From Streptomyces sp. SirexAA-E (GTDB lineage Bacteria; Actinomycetota; Actinomycetes; Streptomycetales; Streptomycetaceae): a stretch of DNA of 64,000 nucleotides. Where the stretch lies: positions 2,728,001 through 2,792,000 of the forward strand of contig NC_015953.1 of NCBI RefSeq assembly GCF_000177195.2, read 5' to 3'. This document shows, piece after piece, positions 49,743 to 59,192 of the stretch. Position 1 is the first letter of the stretch. Every line of letters begins with the position of its first letter. The position numbers and the translations under genes were made by a program. The notes below the pieces were generated by a model, which was not told the origin of the DNA, ran no database searches, and worked only from the letters and a program-made list of their open reading frames with translations.

Positions 49743-49983
49743 TGAGGCTGGTCTCCTTGCCGGTCGGGCCTGGCACTGGGTCGTGTGATGGACTCTGGCG
49801 CGGGCACGGCAGGTGGGCCCCACCGCAACGGTCATCGTAAGCGAGGACCCCGCCGTGCCGGGAGGGCCGCTACCGCGTCGGACCCGGCGCACCCTCCACA
49901 GAACAACGGCCGGGGGGCGCGGAAGGTGCCGGGCAGCCGGAAAAGTGCTCGCGCCGGGGGCCCCGGATCACCACAATCCCCTC

Positions 49984-50577
49984 ATGGAGCCCATCACCCT
50001 CACCACCGAACGCCTGCTTCTGCGCCCCTTCGGGCCGCAGGACGCGGAGGAGGTCTACGCCGCCTGCCAGGACCCCGGCATCCAGCGGTGGACGGTCGTT
50101 CCCTCCCCGTACGTCCGTGCCGACGCGGAGCTCTTCACCAGGAAGCTGTCCCCTCAGGGCTGGGCGGACGACACGATGTACAACTTCGCGGTGGTCTCCC
50201 GGGAGGACGGCGGTCCGCTGGTGGGGGCGCTCGGCATCAACCGCCGCACCCTGACGGGCACCTTCGAGGTCGGCTTCTGGACGACCGAGGAGTACCGCGG
50301 CCGCGGCTTCATGACGGAGGCCGTGCTCGAAGCGGCCCGCTGGTCCTTCACGGACCTCGCCGCGGACCGTCTGGAGTGGCGGGCCGAGGCCGGCAACGTC
50401 CCGTCGCGGGCCGTCGCCCTGCGGGCGGGCTTCCGCATGGAGGGCGGTCAGCGTTCGGCTCTGCTCAACAAGGGCACCCGGCGTGACACCTGGATCGGCG
50501 CGCTGATCCCCGCCGACCTGGGCCTCACCGGGACCCATCCGTATCTTCCGGCCCCGGATGTCAGTGGCACGTCCTAA
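49984..50577 (+). CDS. GNAT family N-acetyltransferase (RimJ-like)
   Basis: 197-aa acetyltransferase. Starts with the RimJ/RimL pattern LTTERLLLRPFGPQDAEEVY; the acetyl-CoA pyrophosphate loop is visible in EVGFWTTEEYRGRGFMTEAV (R-G-x-G), followed by LEWRAEAGNVPSRAVALRAGF. Acceptor unknown, likely a protein N-terminus or small amine. The ATG lacks a ribosome site, so translation may be leaderless. It is followed by the glycosylase gene after 10 bp. Confidence 0.9.
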   Translation: MEPITLTTERLLLRPFGPQDAEEVYAACQDPGIQRWTVVPSPYVRADAELFTRKLSPQGWADDTMYNFAVVSREDGGPLVGALGINRRTLTGTFEVGFWTTEEYRGRGFMTEAVLEAARWSFTDLAADRLEWRAEAGNVPSRAVALRAGFRMEGGQRSALLNKGTRRDTWIGALIPADLGLTGTHPYLPAPDVSGTS

Positions 50578-50587
50578 GGTTCCACGC

Positions 50588-51763
50588 ATGACGCCCGCGC
50601 CGCCGCCCGTTCTGGAACTCTCCGCCGACCAGGCTCGCCGGATCGCCTTGCGTGCCCAGGGGCTCCTGGGTGCCCCGGACCGCAGAGGCGGGGTCCGGGG
50701 GGTGCTCCGCCATCTCGGCGCGGTCCAGCTCGACACGATCTCGGTGCTGGCCCGCTCGCACGAACTGGTCCCGTACGCACGGCTCGGCGCCGTCGGCCGC
50801 CGCACTGTCGAGGAGGCGTACTGGTCGGGCGGGCGCTCCTTCGAGTACTGGTCGCACGCCGCGTGCATCCTGCCGGTGGAGGAGTGGCCGCACTTCGCCT
50901 TCCGCCGCCGCGCCTACCGCTCCCGCCCGCAGTGGAACCACGCGCTCCCGGACGGGGTGTACGACACGGTGATCAAGCAGCTGGAGACGGAGGGCCCGCT
51001 GACGGCCACGGAGCTCGGCGGCGCGAAGAACGGCGGCGAGTGGTGGGACTGGTCGGCGTCCAAGGTCGCCGTCGAACGGGCCCTGATGTACGGCGAGGTG
51101 GTCTGCACCGAGCGGCGGGGCTGGAAGCGCGTCTACGACCTGGCCGAGCGCGCCATCCCCGAGGCCTTCCTCCACGACGACCTGGACGACGCGGAGTGCC
51201 GGCGCAGGCTGGTCGCGCTGGCGGGCCGCTCGCTGGGCGTGGGCACCCGGGCGGACATCGCCGACTACCACCGCCTGAGGGCCGAGGAGTTCGACGCCGT
51301 GGTGGCGGATTCCGGGCTCGTCCCGGTGTCCGTGCGGGGCTGGGCGAAGCCGGCGTGGGCGGACCCTGAGGCGCTGGCGTCGGAGCCGCGTGGACGCCAC
51401 CGGACGACGCTCCTGTCCCCGTTCGACTCGCTGGTCTGGGAACGGGCGCGTACGGAGCGTGTCTTCAGCTTCACCCACCGTCTGGAGGCGTACGTGCCCC
51501 GGCTCAAGCGGGTCCACGGCTACTTCGCGATGCCCCTGCTGGCGGGCGGCAGGCTTCAGGGCCGGGTCGATCCGGCGCGTGAGGGCAGCACTCTGGTCGC
51601 GCGGCAGGTGTCGCTGGAGGGCGTGAAGTCCGTGGTTCCCATGGCCGAGGCTCTCGTGGAGGCCGCGTCGTGGGTCGGCTGCACGGCGGTGCGGCTGGAG
51701 CGGGTCGAGGCGCCGGAGCTGCGCGAGCCGCTCATGGCGGAGGTGGCCCGTGCCCTCGCGTGA
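50588..51763 (+). CDS. YcaQ/AlkZ-like DNA glycosylase (winged-helix, HTH_42 family)
   Basis: 391-aa protein of the family that removes interstrand crosslinks and bulky alkylated bases. It is built of tandem winged helices. The Q-x-D signature of the catalytic strand is visible as AVQLDTISVL (Gln47, Asp49), and RSHELVPYARLG and YWSHAACILP follow as in the family. Ribosome site is weak (GGTTCCACGC upstream). Lies 10 bp after the GNAT gene, so cotranscribed. Function is by family resemblance only. Confidence 0.85.
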   Translation: MTPAPPPVLELSADQARRIALRAQGLLGAPDRRGGVRGVLRHLGAVQLDTISVLARSHELVPYARLGAVGRRTVEEAYWSGGRSFEYWSHAACILPVEEWPHFAFRRRAYRSRPQWNHALPDGVYDTVIKQLETEGPLTATELGGAKNGGEWWDWSASKVAVERALMYGEVVCTERRGWKRVYDLAERAIPEAFLHDDLDDAECRRRLVALAGRSLGVGTRADIADYHRLRAEEFDAVVADSGLVPVSVRGWAKPAWADPEALASEPRGRHRTTLLSPFDSLVWERARTERVFSFTHRLEAYVPRLKRVHGYFAMPLLAGGRLQGRVDPAREGSTLVARQVSLEGVKSVVPMAEALVEAASWVGCTAVRLERVEAPELREPLMAEVARALA

Positions 51764-51829
51764 GCCCGGCTCGGCGCGGACACGGCACCGGTCTCCCGCC
51801 GGCCGGTCGCGGCCCGCGCCGGAGCCGCC

Positions 51830-52582
51830 TCACCGGATCTCGAGGATCTTCTCCCGCATCGCGTAGACCACTGCTTCCATCCGCGAGTGCAGTTGCAGTT
51901 TCTCGAGGATATTGCGGACGTGGTTCTTCACGGTGTTCTCGGAGATGAACAATTCCTTGGCGATGTCCCGGTTGTTCATTCCGGTGGCCACGAGCTTGAG
52001 CACTTCCAGTTCCCGCTCCGTGAGCCGGGGAGCGGGAACGAGCCGGCGCTCGTCGGTGCGTTGAATCATGGATTTGAACTCGGTGAGCAGTTTCGACGCC
52101 ATCGACGGGCTGATCTGGGACTGGCCGTCCGCCACCGCGCGGATAGCCGTCGAGACCTCGTCGGTGGAAATCTCCTTGAGGAGATAACCGGTGGCCCCCG
52201 CCTTGATCGCCTCGTAGAGGTCGGCTTCCTCGTCGCTGATCGTCAACATGATGATCTTCGCGCTGGGAGCGACCTCCTTGATCGAGGTGCACGCCTCGAT
52301 GCCGCCCCGCTTGGGCATCCGGACATCCATCAGCACGATGTCGGGCAGCAGGTCCGCGGCCTTGTCGACCGCCTCGGCACCGTCCCCCGCCTCCCCGACG
52401 ACCTGGATGTCCTCCTCCTGGGCGAGGACGATCTCCAGGCCCCTGCGGAAGAGCGCGTGGTCGTCGACCACGAGGACGCGGATGGGCTCCTTGCGGGAAC
52501 CGCCCTCGTCCGTCCCGCAGTCGGCCGCCGCGACGTCATGGGCACCCTTCGCCCTGCTCACGGGCCCGAAGGTGTCCGCCAT
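51830..52582 (-). CDS. Orphan response regulator, NarL/LuxR type
   Basis: 250-aa regulator. After 33 variable residues the receiver domain has DDH (40-42 region), phosphoacceptor Asp86 in VLMDVRMP, and the conserved Thr/Lys (MLTISD, LLKEIS). The C-terminal LuxR helix-turn-helix reads [20 protein letters not shown] and [15 protein letters not shown]. No histidine kinase gene is adjacent, so its partner is elsewhere or it is controlled otherwise. GGGGAGGAACG before the ATG fixes the start at 52582. It follows hpf by about 190 bp in the same direction. Confidence 0.93.
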   Translation of the reverse strand: MADTFGPVSRAKGAHDVAAADCGTDEGGSRKEPIRVLVVDDHALFRRGLEIVLAQEEDIQVVGEAGDGAEAVDKAADLLPDIVLMDVRMPKRGGIEACTSIKEVAPSAKIIMLTISDEEADLYEAIKAGATGYLLKEISTDEVSTAIRAVADGQSQISPSMASKLLTEFKSMIQRTDERRLVPAPRLTERELEVLKLVATGMNNRDIAKELFISENTVKNHVRNILEKLQLHSRMEAVVYAMREKILEIR

Positions 52583-52776
52583 CGTTCCTCCCCCTGAAGG
52601 CCACGGCCTGAGGTCACAGGCTGTCCGCCAACGGCAGTCCTCGGAACGCCGGTTGGCTTGGGGCGCCATGATTCCATGTCCGGCGGCGCGAGCGGTGCTC
52701 CCGCCTCGGCGAACGCGGCGCCCCCGGGGCGCACAGACGCATCCAGGGGCACCGCGTGTACGGACTGTGGCCGGTG

Positions 52777-53466
52777 TCAGCCGCCGAGTGCCCCGCCCGC
52801 GCCGCCCGCCTCGTCGGCGGCCAGGGGGTCGGTCCTCAGGTGGATCACACCGTAGTCGTATGCGTGCCGCCGGTAGACGACGCTGGGCTCCTTGGTCTCC
52901 GAGTCGACGAACAGGTAGAAGTCGTGCCCGACCAACTCCATCTCGTAGAGCGCCTGGTCGAGCGTCATCGGTGCCGCGACGTGCGTCTTCTCGCGCACCA
53001 CCAGGGGGCCGTCGCCCTGCACCTCGAGCGAACCGGTCTTGGTGGTGGGCACGGACGGCGACGTCTCGCTGCCAATCAGCTCACCGTCCCCGTTGAACGA
53101 GGCGACGCCCGGCACGACCTCGCCCACCTCGGCGGCCGACCGCCGACCGCTGCCGCGGCGGCTGTAGCGCTTGTCGTGCTCCTTGCGCAGCTGTGTGTCC
53201 AGCTTGTCGGTCGCCAGGTCCAGCGCTGCGTACGGGTCGCCTGCCGCCGCTTCCGCCCTGATGACCGGTCCACGCGAACGAAGCGTGATCTCCACCCTTG
53301 CCGCACGGTCGGCCTGACGGGGGTTGGGCTCCTTGGACACCTCGACGTCCAGGCTCATCACCTTGCCGTCGAACTTCTGGATCTTGTCCAGCTTCAGCTT
53401 CTCGGCCACGTGCTTCCGGAACCGCTCGGGCACCTCGGTCTTGCGGCCCTTGACGACGATGTCCAC
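52777..53466 (-). CDS. hpf: Ribosome hibernation promoting factor, long form
   Basis: 229-aa long HPF. N-terminal S30AE/RaiA domain (1-105): [24 protein letters not shown] and [20 protein letters not shown]; a charged linker ([15 protein letters not shown]); and the C-terminal dimerisation domain (about 165-225): [35 protein letters not shown]. It dimerises 70S ribosomes into inactive 100S particles in stationary phase or stress. GTG at 53466 chosen because homologues begin with VDIVVKG; a GTG at 53523 opens the same frame. An unusual palindrome lies upstream of the leader. Confidence 0.93.
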   Translation of the reverse strand: MDIVVKGRKTEVPERFRKHVAEKLKLDKIQKFDGKVMSLDVEVSKEPNPRQADRAARVEITLRSRGPVIRAEAAAGDPYAALDLATDKLDTQLRKEHDKRYSRRGSGRRSAAEVGEVVPGVASFNGDGELIGSETSPSVPTTKTGSLEVQGDGPLVVREKTHVAAPMTLDQALYEMELVGHDFYLFVDSETKEPSVVYRRHAYDYGVIHLRTDPLAADEAGGAGGALGG

Positions 53467-53794
53467 GCAGAACTCCGTTCCCGGATCGCTCCGCCTCAGA
53501 TGCGGAGCGTCTCCCTTTCGCACCAGGCTCCGGTGATCACCGGAGCCGCGGACTCGGTGACTTTCACCTCCTCCTCCCCCGTCGGCGAGGTCTGCGCCCC
53601 GCCGCTTTCACGCTTCTGGCCTGTCGGTGAGTTACCTGCCCGAAACCTGGTGGTGCATTCATCGAGATCCGGTATTCACCGTGCCTCACAACCGAACATA
53701 GCCTGCCCGCGGCCGTATCGGCACCCGCTACCCGTGCGTACCTCCGATCAGGTCCCTTCACCCCCGTATCACCTGCGCCGATGAAAGATTTCTG
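53467..53794. other. hpf upstream region
   Basis: 328 bp between comF and hpf, both minus strand. It contains the 22-bp palindrome at 53526-53547 and, just before the hpf start, a hairpin GCTCCGC/GCGGAGC (53490-53510) in the presumptive leader. A stress-controlled promoter is expected, but no clear sigma consensus was recognised. Confidence 0.5.
53526..53547. promoter_or_regulatory. 22-bp perfect palindrome upstream of hpf
   Basis: Uninterrupted inverted repeat of 11 bp per arm with no loop, centred on TGATCA inside CCGGTGATCACCGG. Such uninterrupted dyads are typical of homodimer-binding operators rather than RNA hairpins. Located 60 bp upstream of the chosen hpf start. Confidence 0.6.
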
Positions 53795-54511
53795 TCAGTT
53801 CCGGTTTATTTCGAAAGCGGATGGAGAAGCCGCCACCACCGCGGCAACCGGAGCCGCGGCGCCGCCATCGGTGGGCCATGCCGCGCGCACCGCGCGGGCG
53901 GCCTCGGCGAGGGTGGCGCCGGTCGTCAGCAGGTCGTCCACCAGCACCACCCGGCCACCGCTCAGCAGGGCCCTGCCCCGGACCGCCACCTCCAGGGCGC
54001 CCGCCAGGTTCTCCTGCCGCGCCCTCGCTCCCAGACCGGCCTGATCGGCCACCGCGCGCCGCTGCCGCAGCACCGCTGTCACCCGGGCGCGGACACCGGC
54101 GCGCCTCAGCTCCGCCGCGGCGGCGAAGGCGATCCGGCGGGTCGGGTCGTGCCCACGCGCCGCCGTGGCCGCCCGCGCCGACGGCATCGGCACGAGCAGC
54201 AGCGGCCCTCCAGCGTCCAGTCGGCCCGTCCCCGCCCGCACAGCCCCCGCCAAGGCCCCGCCGAGCGCGCCCACGAGACCGAGTGCTCCTCGCTCCTTGT
54301 GGGCCAGCAGCACCGCGCGTACCGCGTTCTCGTACGGAGCGGCAGCGTGCACGACCGGGAGCTCCGCCGGCTCGGGCGCCGGACGCACCCGGGACGGCTC
54401 GGCCGCCAGCTCGGCCGCGCACTCCGCGCACAGCTGCGTACGAGGCCTGCCGCAGCCGCCACAGGCCGCCGGCAGCACCAGTCCGGTGATCTCTTGCCAC
54501 CATGCACGCAC
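53795..54511 (-). CDS. ComF family phosphoribosyltransferase-like protein
   Basis: 238-aa protein. An N-terminal zinc finger with four cysteines (CGGCGRP, LCAEC) is followed by the ComF-type phosphoribosyltransferase fold, including ADQAGLGARARQEN and the PRPP-binding loop VVLVDDLLTTGATL. ComF proteins act in DNA uptake or repair in some bacteria; here the role is unknown. Start GTG at 54511 chosen; a TTG at 54559 is in frame but lies inside the DnaA-box pair. Follows lpqB by about 90 bp. Confidence 0.88.
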   Translation of the reverse strand: MRAWWQEITGLVLPAACGGCGRPRTQLCAECAAELAAEPSRVRPAPEPAELPVVHAAAPYENAVRAVLLAHKERGALGLVGALGGALAGAVRAGTGRLDAGGPLLLVPMPSARAATAARGHDPTRRIAFAAAAELRRAGVRARVTAVLRQRRAVADQAGLGARARQENLAGALEVAVRGRALLSGGRVVLVDDLLTTGATLAEAARAVRAAWPTDGGAAAPVAAVVAASPSAFEINRN

Positions 54512-54550
54512 AGCCCCACTGTGCCGGTGCGGCACAGGCCGGACCAGCCC

Positions 54551-54573
54551 TGTGGACAACGCCCTGTGGACAA
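54551..54573. promoter_or_regulatory. Pair of DnaA-box sequences
   Basis: TGTGGACAA (minus strand TTGTCCACA) occurs twice at 54551-54559 and 54565-54573, 14 bp apart and in the same orientation, between lpqB and the comF start. Both match the Streptomyces DnaA box consensus exactly. No other oriC feature is present. Confidence 0.65.
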
Positions 54574-54599
54574 CTCACGGACGTCAGCACCCCCGGCGG

Positions 54600-56465
54600 T
54601 CAGCCGGGATAGACCAGCGAGGAGCCTTCCCTGAGGACCGTCTGCCAGTTGTCACCGGGCGAGAGCTTCACTATCCCGTCGCTCTCGGTGTCCGCCATCA
54701 ACGGCAGTTGCTCGTCGTCCGCCGCCGCGACGGCCGTCACCTGGTTCACCCCGGGCAGCACACCGGAGGACGACGTCGATCCGTCCGCCTGCACGTAGCG
54801 CACCTGCTGCACACCGCCCTCCTCCTTGCCGACCACCACGAGGCGGCTGCGGCCGGACCAGGACACGGCGCTCACATCGGTCAGCTGCGGAGCCGCGGTG
54901 CGCAGGTCCTCCACGGACACCCGCTCCGTATCACTCGAACCGTGGCGCTCCACGCGCCCGATCCGCAGGGTCGTGTGATCCCCCTCGGACACCCGCAGGG
55001 CGATCCGCACACCGTCGGCCGACAGTCGTAGCGCCTCGATCCGGCCCGCGCCGAGACCCGGGACCGCGACTTCCTGCGGTTCGCCCTCGCCGCCCACCAG
55101 ACGCAGCAGCCGGGGACCGGACGGATCGCGGTCGGCGACCCACAGGTCCCCCCGGCCGTCCCAGCTCGGCGCGGAGAGCCGGTCATCGGCGCTCTTGGCC
55201 TGGCTGGTCACGACAGGGGCGGTCGCCTCGCCGTCCGTCACCAGGGAGGAGACGTAGAGGTGCTGCTGGTCCGCCGAGACCGCGGCGCCCTGCTGTTCGT
55301 CCCGGGACACACCGACGGCGCTCATGGCCACCGGTCCGGAGCCCAGCGGACCGGGCACCGGATCCGGATCGCCCAGGCCCTTGCTGCCCGCAGGGATCCG
55401 CTGCACATGCCCCTTGTCGTCGACGAAGTACTGGCTGTCGGGGGCACCGGAACCGCTGTCACCCTCGAACTCGGCGGAGTCGTCGGCCCCCAGCGAACAC
55501 AGCGGACCGTGCTCACCCTGGAGTTCCACCTGGCCCACCCGGGCGGACGTCAGGTCCCGCAGCGTGAAGAGCACCTGGGCGGCCATCATCCGGCACTCCG
55601 TCGGCCCCGCCTTGTCCGCCTGCTTGCTGAGCCGCACCTTCAGTACGTTCTGGTCGTCGGGCGCCAGCGAGGTGACCCCCTTCCTGAGCGTCGTCCCGGC
55701 GGGGAAGCTCGAATCGACGACCGGCCGCAACCAGTTCGACGGGCCCTCCAGAAGCGTCCGCACCGTCTGCGTGGCCGTGTCCATCCGCGTGACGGGATCC
55801 GTCCGGTTGCGCACGTAGACGGGGTCGGCGACGAGCGCGGGCTCGCTCCCCGCCGGGGCGGCCGCGAAGTAGTACTTGTTCACGGGCCGGTACAGCCGCT
55901 TGAAGTCGGACTGCCCCAGCACCAGGCCGTCCGGCACGACGTCGATGCGCCACTCCTGCTTGCCGTCCGCACCCTTCTCGCGCACCAGGTGCAGCCCCTG
56001 GGAGTAGTCGGTCGGCGCGAGCGGCCGGTAGGAGCTCTGCGCGTCGACCGCCGCCACCTGTTCACCGGTCAGGGTGTACGTGGTCTCGGCCGCCCTGCGC
56101 TCCTTGTCGTGGAACGACGGCCCGTTGCGGTTGGGAGCCTTCGCGAGCACCGTGGTGCCCTCGCTCGGCTTCCAGGCCGCCCCCGCCTCCTTGGTCAGAT
56201 ACGTGCGGGTGGTCCGGAAATCGGGGTCGTCACTCGTCATCGACTCCAGGAAGCCGTCGACGATCTCCAGGGGGGAGGCGCCCTCCCTCGGCGGCACCGC
56301 GTACACCTGCACCTGGGCGTCACCGGCCCGCGACGCCTCGACCGCCTTGACCTCACCGGTGTCCGGCATCGCTCCGCACCCCGCGAGCACCACGACGGCG
56401 CAGCCGAGCAGCGCGGACACCCGCACCGCCCGTCCTCGGCCGCCTTGCCGACGGTCAGTGTCCAC
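54600..56465 (-). CDS. lpqB: Lipoprotein LpqB
   Basis: 621-aa extracellular lipoprotein. Signal peptide with lipobox LAGC (Cys30), then a GerMN-type segment followed by a beta-propeller-like C-terminus (LPQPV-type repeats such as SAPSWDGRGDLWVADRDP and SADGVRIALRVSEG). LpqB associates with MtrB and modulates the MtrAB system. It overlaps the mtrB stop by 11 bp. GTG start at 56465 places the signal peptide correctly. Confidence 0.94.
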   Translation of the reverse strand: MDTDRRQGGRGRAVRVSALLGCAVVVLAGCGAMPDTGEVKAVEASRAGDAQVQVYAVPPREGASPLEIVDGFLESMTSDDPDFRTTRTYLTKEAGAAWKPSEGTTVLAKAPNRNGPSFHDKERRAAETTYTLTGEQVAAVDAQSSYRPLAPTDYSQGLHLVREKGADGKQEWRIDVVPDGLVLGQSDFKRLYRPVNKYYFAAAPAGSEPALVADPVYVRNRTDPVTRMDTATQTVRTLLEGPSNWLRPVVDSSFPAGTTLRKGVTSLAPDDQNVLKVRLSKQADKAGPTECRMMAAQVLFTLRDLTSARVGQVELQGEHGPLCSLGADDSAEFEGDSGSGAPDSQYFVDDKGHVQRIPAGSKGLGDPDPVPGPLGSGPVAMSAVGVSRDEQQGAAVSADQQHLYVSSLVTDGEATAPVVTSQAKSADDRLSAPSWDGRGDLWVADRDPSGPRLLRLVGGEGEPQEVAVPGLGAGRIEALRLSADGVRIALRVSEGDHTTLRIGRVERHGSSDTERVSVEDLRTAAPQLTDVSAVSWSGRSRLVVVGKEEGGVQQVRYVQADGSTSSSGVLPGVNQVTAVAAADDEQLPLMADTESDGIVKLSPGDNWQTVLREGSSLVYPG

Positions 56466-58497
56466 GAGTCGTGTCCTCCTGCTCCGGGTCCTGCGTCTCT
56501 GGGTCCGTGCGGCCGCCCGGCCGCTCCCCGGCGGGGCGCGGCACCACACGGGCGCCGTTGCCCGGCAGCGCCGCCGGGTCCACCGACGCCGGCGCCGGAC
56601 GCGGTGTCATGGACCCCCGCGACGGGACGGGCAGCTGCCCTCGCGTCGTGCACCCGCCCTGACTCGGCACGGACAGCAGCCGGTGCTCGGCGGTCGTCAG
56701 GGAGGCGGCCTCGGTCCGTTCGCGGTCCTCCCGGTTGCGCCGCGAGTCCTCCGGTTCGAGCGGTATCGGCGACCCCCGCAGTGGCTCGTCCGCCGTGCGC
56801 GGCAGGGTCAGCCGGAACTGCGATCCGCCGCCGGGCTCGCCCCAGGCCTGCAGCCAGCCACCGTGCAGCCGGGCGTCCTCGACAGCGATCGACAGTCCCA
56901 GTCCGGTGCCGCCGGTGGTGCGGGCGCGCGCCGGATCGGCCCGCCAGAAGCGGTTGAAGACCCGGGTGGCCTCGCCGGGCTTGAGCCCCACGCCGTAGTC
57001 CCGGACCGCCACCGCCACGGCGCCCTGCGCGACCCCCATGCGTACGACGACGTCCCGGCCCTCGCCGTGTTCGACGGCGTTGACGACCAGGTTCCGCAGC
57101 ACCCGCTCGACGCGCCGGGGGTCGGCTTCCGCGACCACGGGCTGTTCGTCGCCCACGACCACGATCCGGCTGCCCTTGCGCTCCGCGAGCGGCTCCGCGC
57201 CGCCGATCACCCGTCGCACGACCGTCCTCAGGTCGATCGGTTCGGCGTCCAGGGCCGCGGCCCCCGCGTCGAAGCGGCTGATCTCCAGCAGGTCGGACAG
57301 GAGCGACTCGAAACGGTCGAGCTGGTCGCCCAGCAGCTCCGCGGAACGCGCGGTCACCGGGTCGAAGTCGACGCGGGCCTCGTGGATGACGTCGGCGGCC
57401 ATCCGTACGGTCGTGAGCGGGGTCCTCAGCTCATGGCTGACGTCGGAGACGAACCGTCGCTGCATCCGGGAGAGCTCTTCCAACTGCTGGATCTTCAGCT
57501 GGAGGTTCTGCGCCATCTTGTTGAAGGCCTCGCCGAGGCGGGCGATGTCGTCCTCGCCGGTGACCTTCATCCGTTCCTGGAGCCGGCCCGCCGAAAGGCG
57601 TTCGGCGATCCCCGCCGCCATCCGTACGGGCGTGACGACCTGGCGTACGACGAACCAGGCGATGGCGCCCAGCAGGACGACGACGAAGAGACCCGCCGTG
57701 GCCAGCGTCGTCGTGACCAGGGTCAGCGACTTCTCCTCCTGCGTGAGCGGGAAGAGGTAGTACAGCTCGTACGGGTTGTGGTCGATGTCGTAGAGGCGCT
57801 TGCCGACGACGAGCCCGGGCTGCGGGTCCTTGCCGTACGAGTACTTGATCGAGGAGTACGTCTGGAAGGCTCCGGGCCCCTTCCCCACGGCCTCCCGCAG
57901 GCTCTGCGGCACGCTGGACGCCTCGACGCTGCCGGAGCCCCGGGGGGCGCGGCTGGTGGCGCCCTGCTCGACGGAGTCGGCGCTCAGTGCCACCACGTTG
58001 AAGGCGTTCGTACCGCCACTGGCGAGCTGATCGACCAGCTCGGTACGCCAGGAGGTGTTCGCCGTCATGCCGTCGGCGCCCTCCTCCTCGCCCTGGTCGC
58101 CCGGGGCGAGCGGCGCGTTCGCATTGGCCTGGGCCGCCGCGAAACCGCCGGCCGCCTGCGTCTGCGCGGCCTTGGCCTTCGCGTCGAGCAGGCCGTTCTT
58201 GACCTGCCCGATCACGACGAAGCCCAAGAGCAGCACCACGGCGATCGACATGAGCAGCGTGCCCGCGACGACCCGCAGTTGCAGATTCCGCCGCCACAGG
58301 CGCACGGCGGGCAGCAACGGCCGCCGGATCCAGCGCATGAGCAGCCTCAGCACGGGCCCACCGGGAGTCCGGTCGGGGAACAACCGGCCGTCCCGCAGGA
58401 CCCGGCCGAACCGCCAGAACCTTCGTGCCGACCCGGCAGCCCGCTCCGTACGGACTCCCGGGCCCCCGGGTTTCGGAGCAGAGCTGCCCAGGGTCAT
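56455..58497 (-). CDS. mtrB: Sensor histidine kinase MtrB
   Basis: 680-aa membrane kinase. Two membrane segments (about residues 78-103 and 255-280) flank an extracytoplasmic sensor of about 150 residues; a HAMP domain follows; DVSHELRTPLTTVRM carries the phosphorylated His355, and the ATP domain contains NLVVNAVEHGEG (N box), DYGVGL (G1) and GTGLGLSIAV (G2). A Pro-rich tail of about 80 residues ends the protein. It starts one base after the mtrA stop (translationally coupled). Function by family: control of cell-wall and cell-cycle genes with MtrA. Confidence 0.96.
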   Translation of the reverse strand: MTLGSSAPKPGGPGVRTERAAGSARRFWRFGRVLRDGRLFPDRTPGGPVLRLLMRWIRRPLLPAVRLWRRNLQLRVVAGTLLMSIAVVLLLGFVVIGQVKNGLLDAKAKAAQTQAAGGFAAAQANANAPLAPGDQGEEEGADGMTANTSWRTELVDQLASGGTNAFNVVALSADSVEQGATSRAPRGSGSVEASSVPQSLREAVGKGPGAFQTYSSIKYSYGKDPQPGLVVGKRLYDIDHNPYELYYLFPLTQEEKSLTLVTTTLATAGLFVVVLLGAIAWFVVRQVVTPVRMAAGIAERLSAGRLQERMKVTGEDDIARLGEAFNKMAQNLQLKIQQLEELSRMQRRFVSDVSHELRTPLTTVRMAADVIHEARVDFDPVTARSAELLGDQLDRFESLLSDLLEISRFDAGAAALDAEPIDLRTVVRRVIGGAEPLAERKGSRIVVVGDEQPVVAEADPRRVERVLRNLVVNAVEHGEGRDVVVRMGVAQGAVAVAVRDYGVGLKPGEATRVFNRFWRADPARARTTGGTGLGLSIAVEDARLHGGWLQAWGEPGGGSQFRLTLPRTADEPLRGSPIPLEPEDSRRNREDRERTEAASLTTAEHRLLSVPSQGGCTTRGQLPVPSRGSMTPRPAPASVDPAALPGNGARVVPRPAGERPGGRTDPETQDPEQEDTTRGH

Positions 58498-58498
58498 G

Positions 58499-59188
58499 TC
58501 AGCTCGGTCCGGCCTTGTAACCGACACCGCGGACGGTCACGACGATCTCCGGCCGCTCCGGGTCCTTCTCGACCTTGGAACGGAGCCGCTGCACATGCAC
58601 GTTCACCAGCCGGGTGTCCGCGGCGTGCCGGTACCCCCATACCTGCTCGAGCAGCACCTCACGGGTGAAGACCTGCCACGGCTTACGGGCGAGGGCCACC
58701 AGCAGGTCGAACTCCAGCGGGGTGAGCGCGATGGACTGGCCCTCCCGCTTCACCGAGTGCCCGGCCACATCGATGACCAGGTCACCGATCGCCAGCTGCT
58801 CCGGCGCGGGCTCCTCGGACCTCCGCAGACGTGCCCTGATCCGGGCGACCAACTCCTTCGGCTTGAACGGCTTGACGATGTAGTCGTCGGCCCCTGACTC
58901 CAGACCCACCACCACGTCGACCGTGTCGCTCTTGGCGGTGAGCATGACGATCGGCACACCCGACTCGGCCCGGATCAGCCTGCAGACCTCGATGCCGTCC
59001 CGTCCGGGCAGCATGAGGTCCAGCAGCACCAGGTCCGGCTTGGCGTCACGAAATGCAGCCAGTGCCTTGTCGCCGTCCGCTACGAACGATGGCTCGAAAC
59101 CTTCTCCACGCAGCACAATGCCGAGCATCTCGGCCAGCGCGGTGTCGTCGTCGACGACAAGGACGCGTCCCTTCATAAACGACATCAT
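58499..59188 (-). CDS. mtrA: Response regulator MtrA
   Basis: 229-aa OmpR-type regulator. Receiver domain with VVDDDTALAEML, Asp57 in LVLLDLMLPGRDG, and MLTAK, VKPFKPKELV; winged-helix C-terminus with LTPLEFDLLVALARKPWQ and RLRSKVEKDPERPEIV. Length and sequence fit the essential MtrA regulator of actinomycetes. It heads mtrA-mtrB-lpqB and lies 4 bp after mtnA. An ATG 12 bases further in could be the true start. Confidence 0.97.
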   Translation of the reverse strand: MMSFMKGRVLVVDDDTALAEMLGIVLRGEGFEPSFVADGDKALAAFRDAKPDLVLLDLMLPGRDGIEVCRLIRAESGVPIVMLTAKSDTVDVVVGLESGADDYIVKPFKPKELVARIRARLRRSEEPAPEQLAIGDLVIDVAGHSVKREGQSIALTPLEFDLLVALARKPWQVFTREVLLEQVWGYRHAADTRLVNVHVQRLRSKVEKDPERPEIVVTVRGVGYKAGPS

Positions 59189-59192
59189 CCCA

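Noticed and set aside
54551..54573. Chromosome origin of replication
   Set aside because: Only two DnaA boxes; no box cluster, AT-rich unwinding element, dnaA or dnaN nearby.
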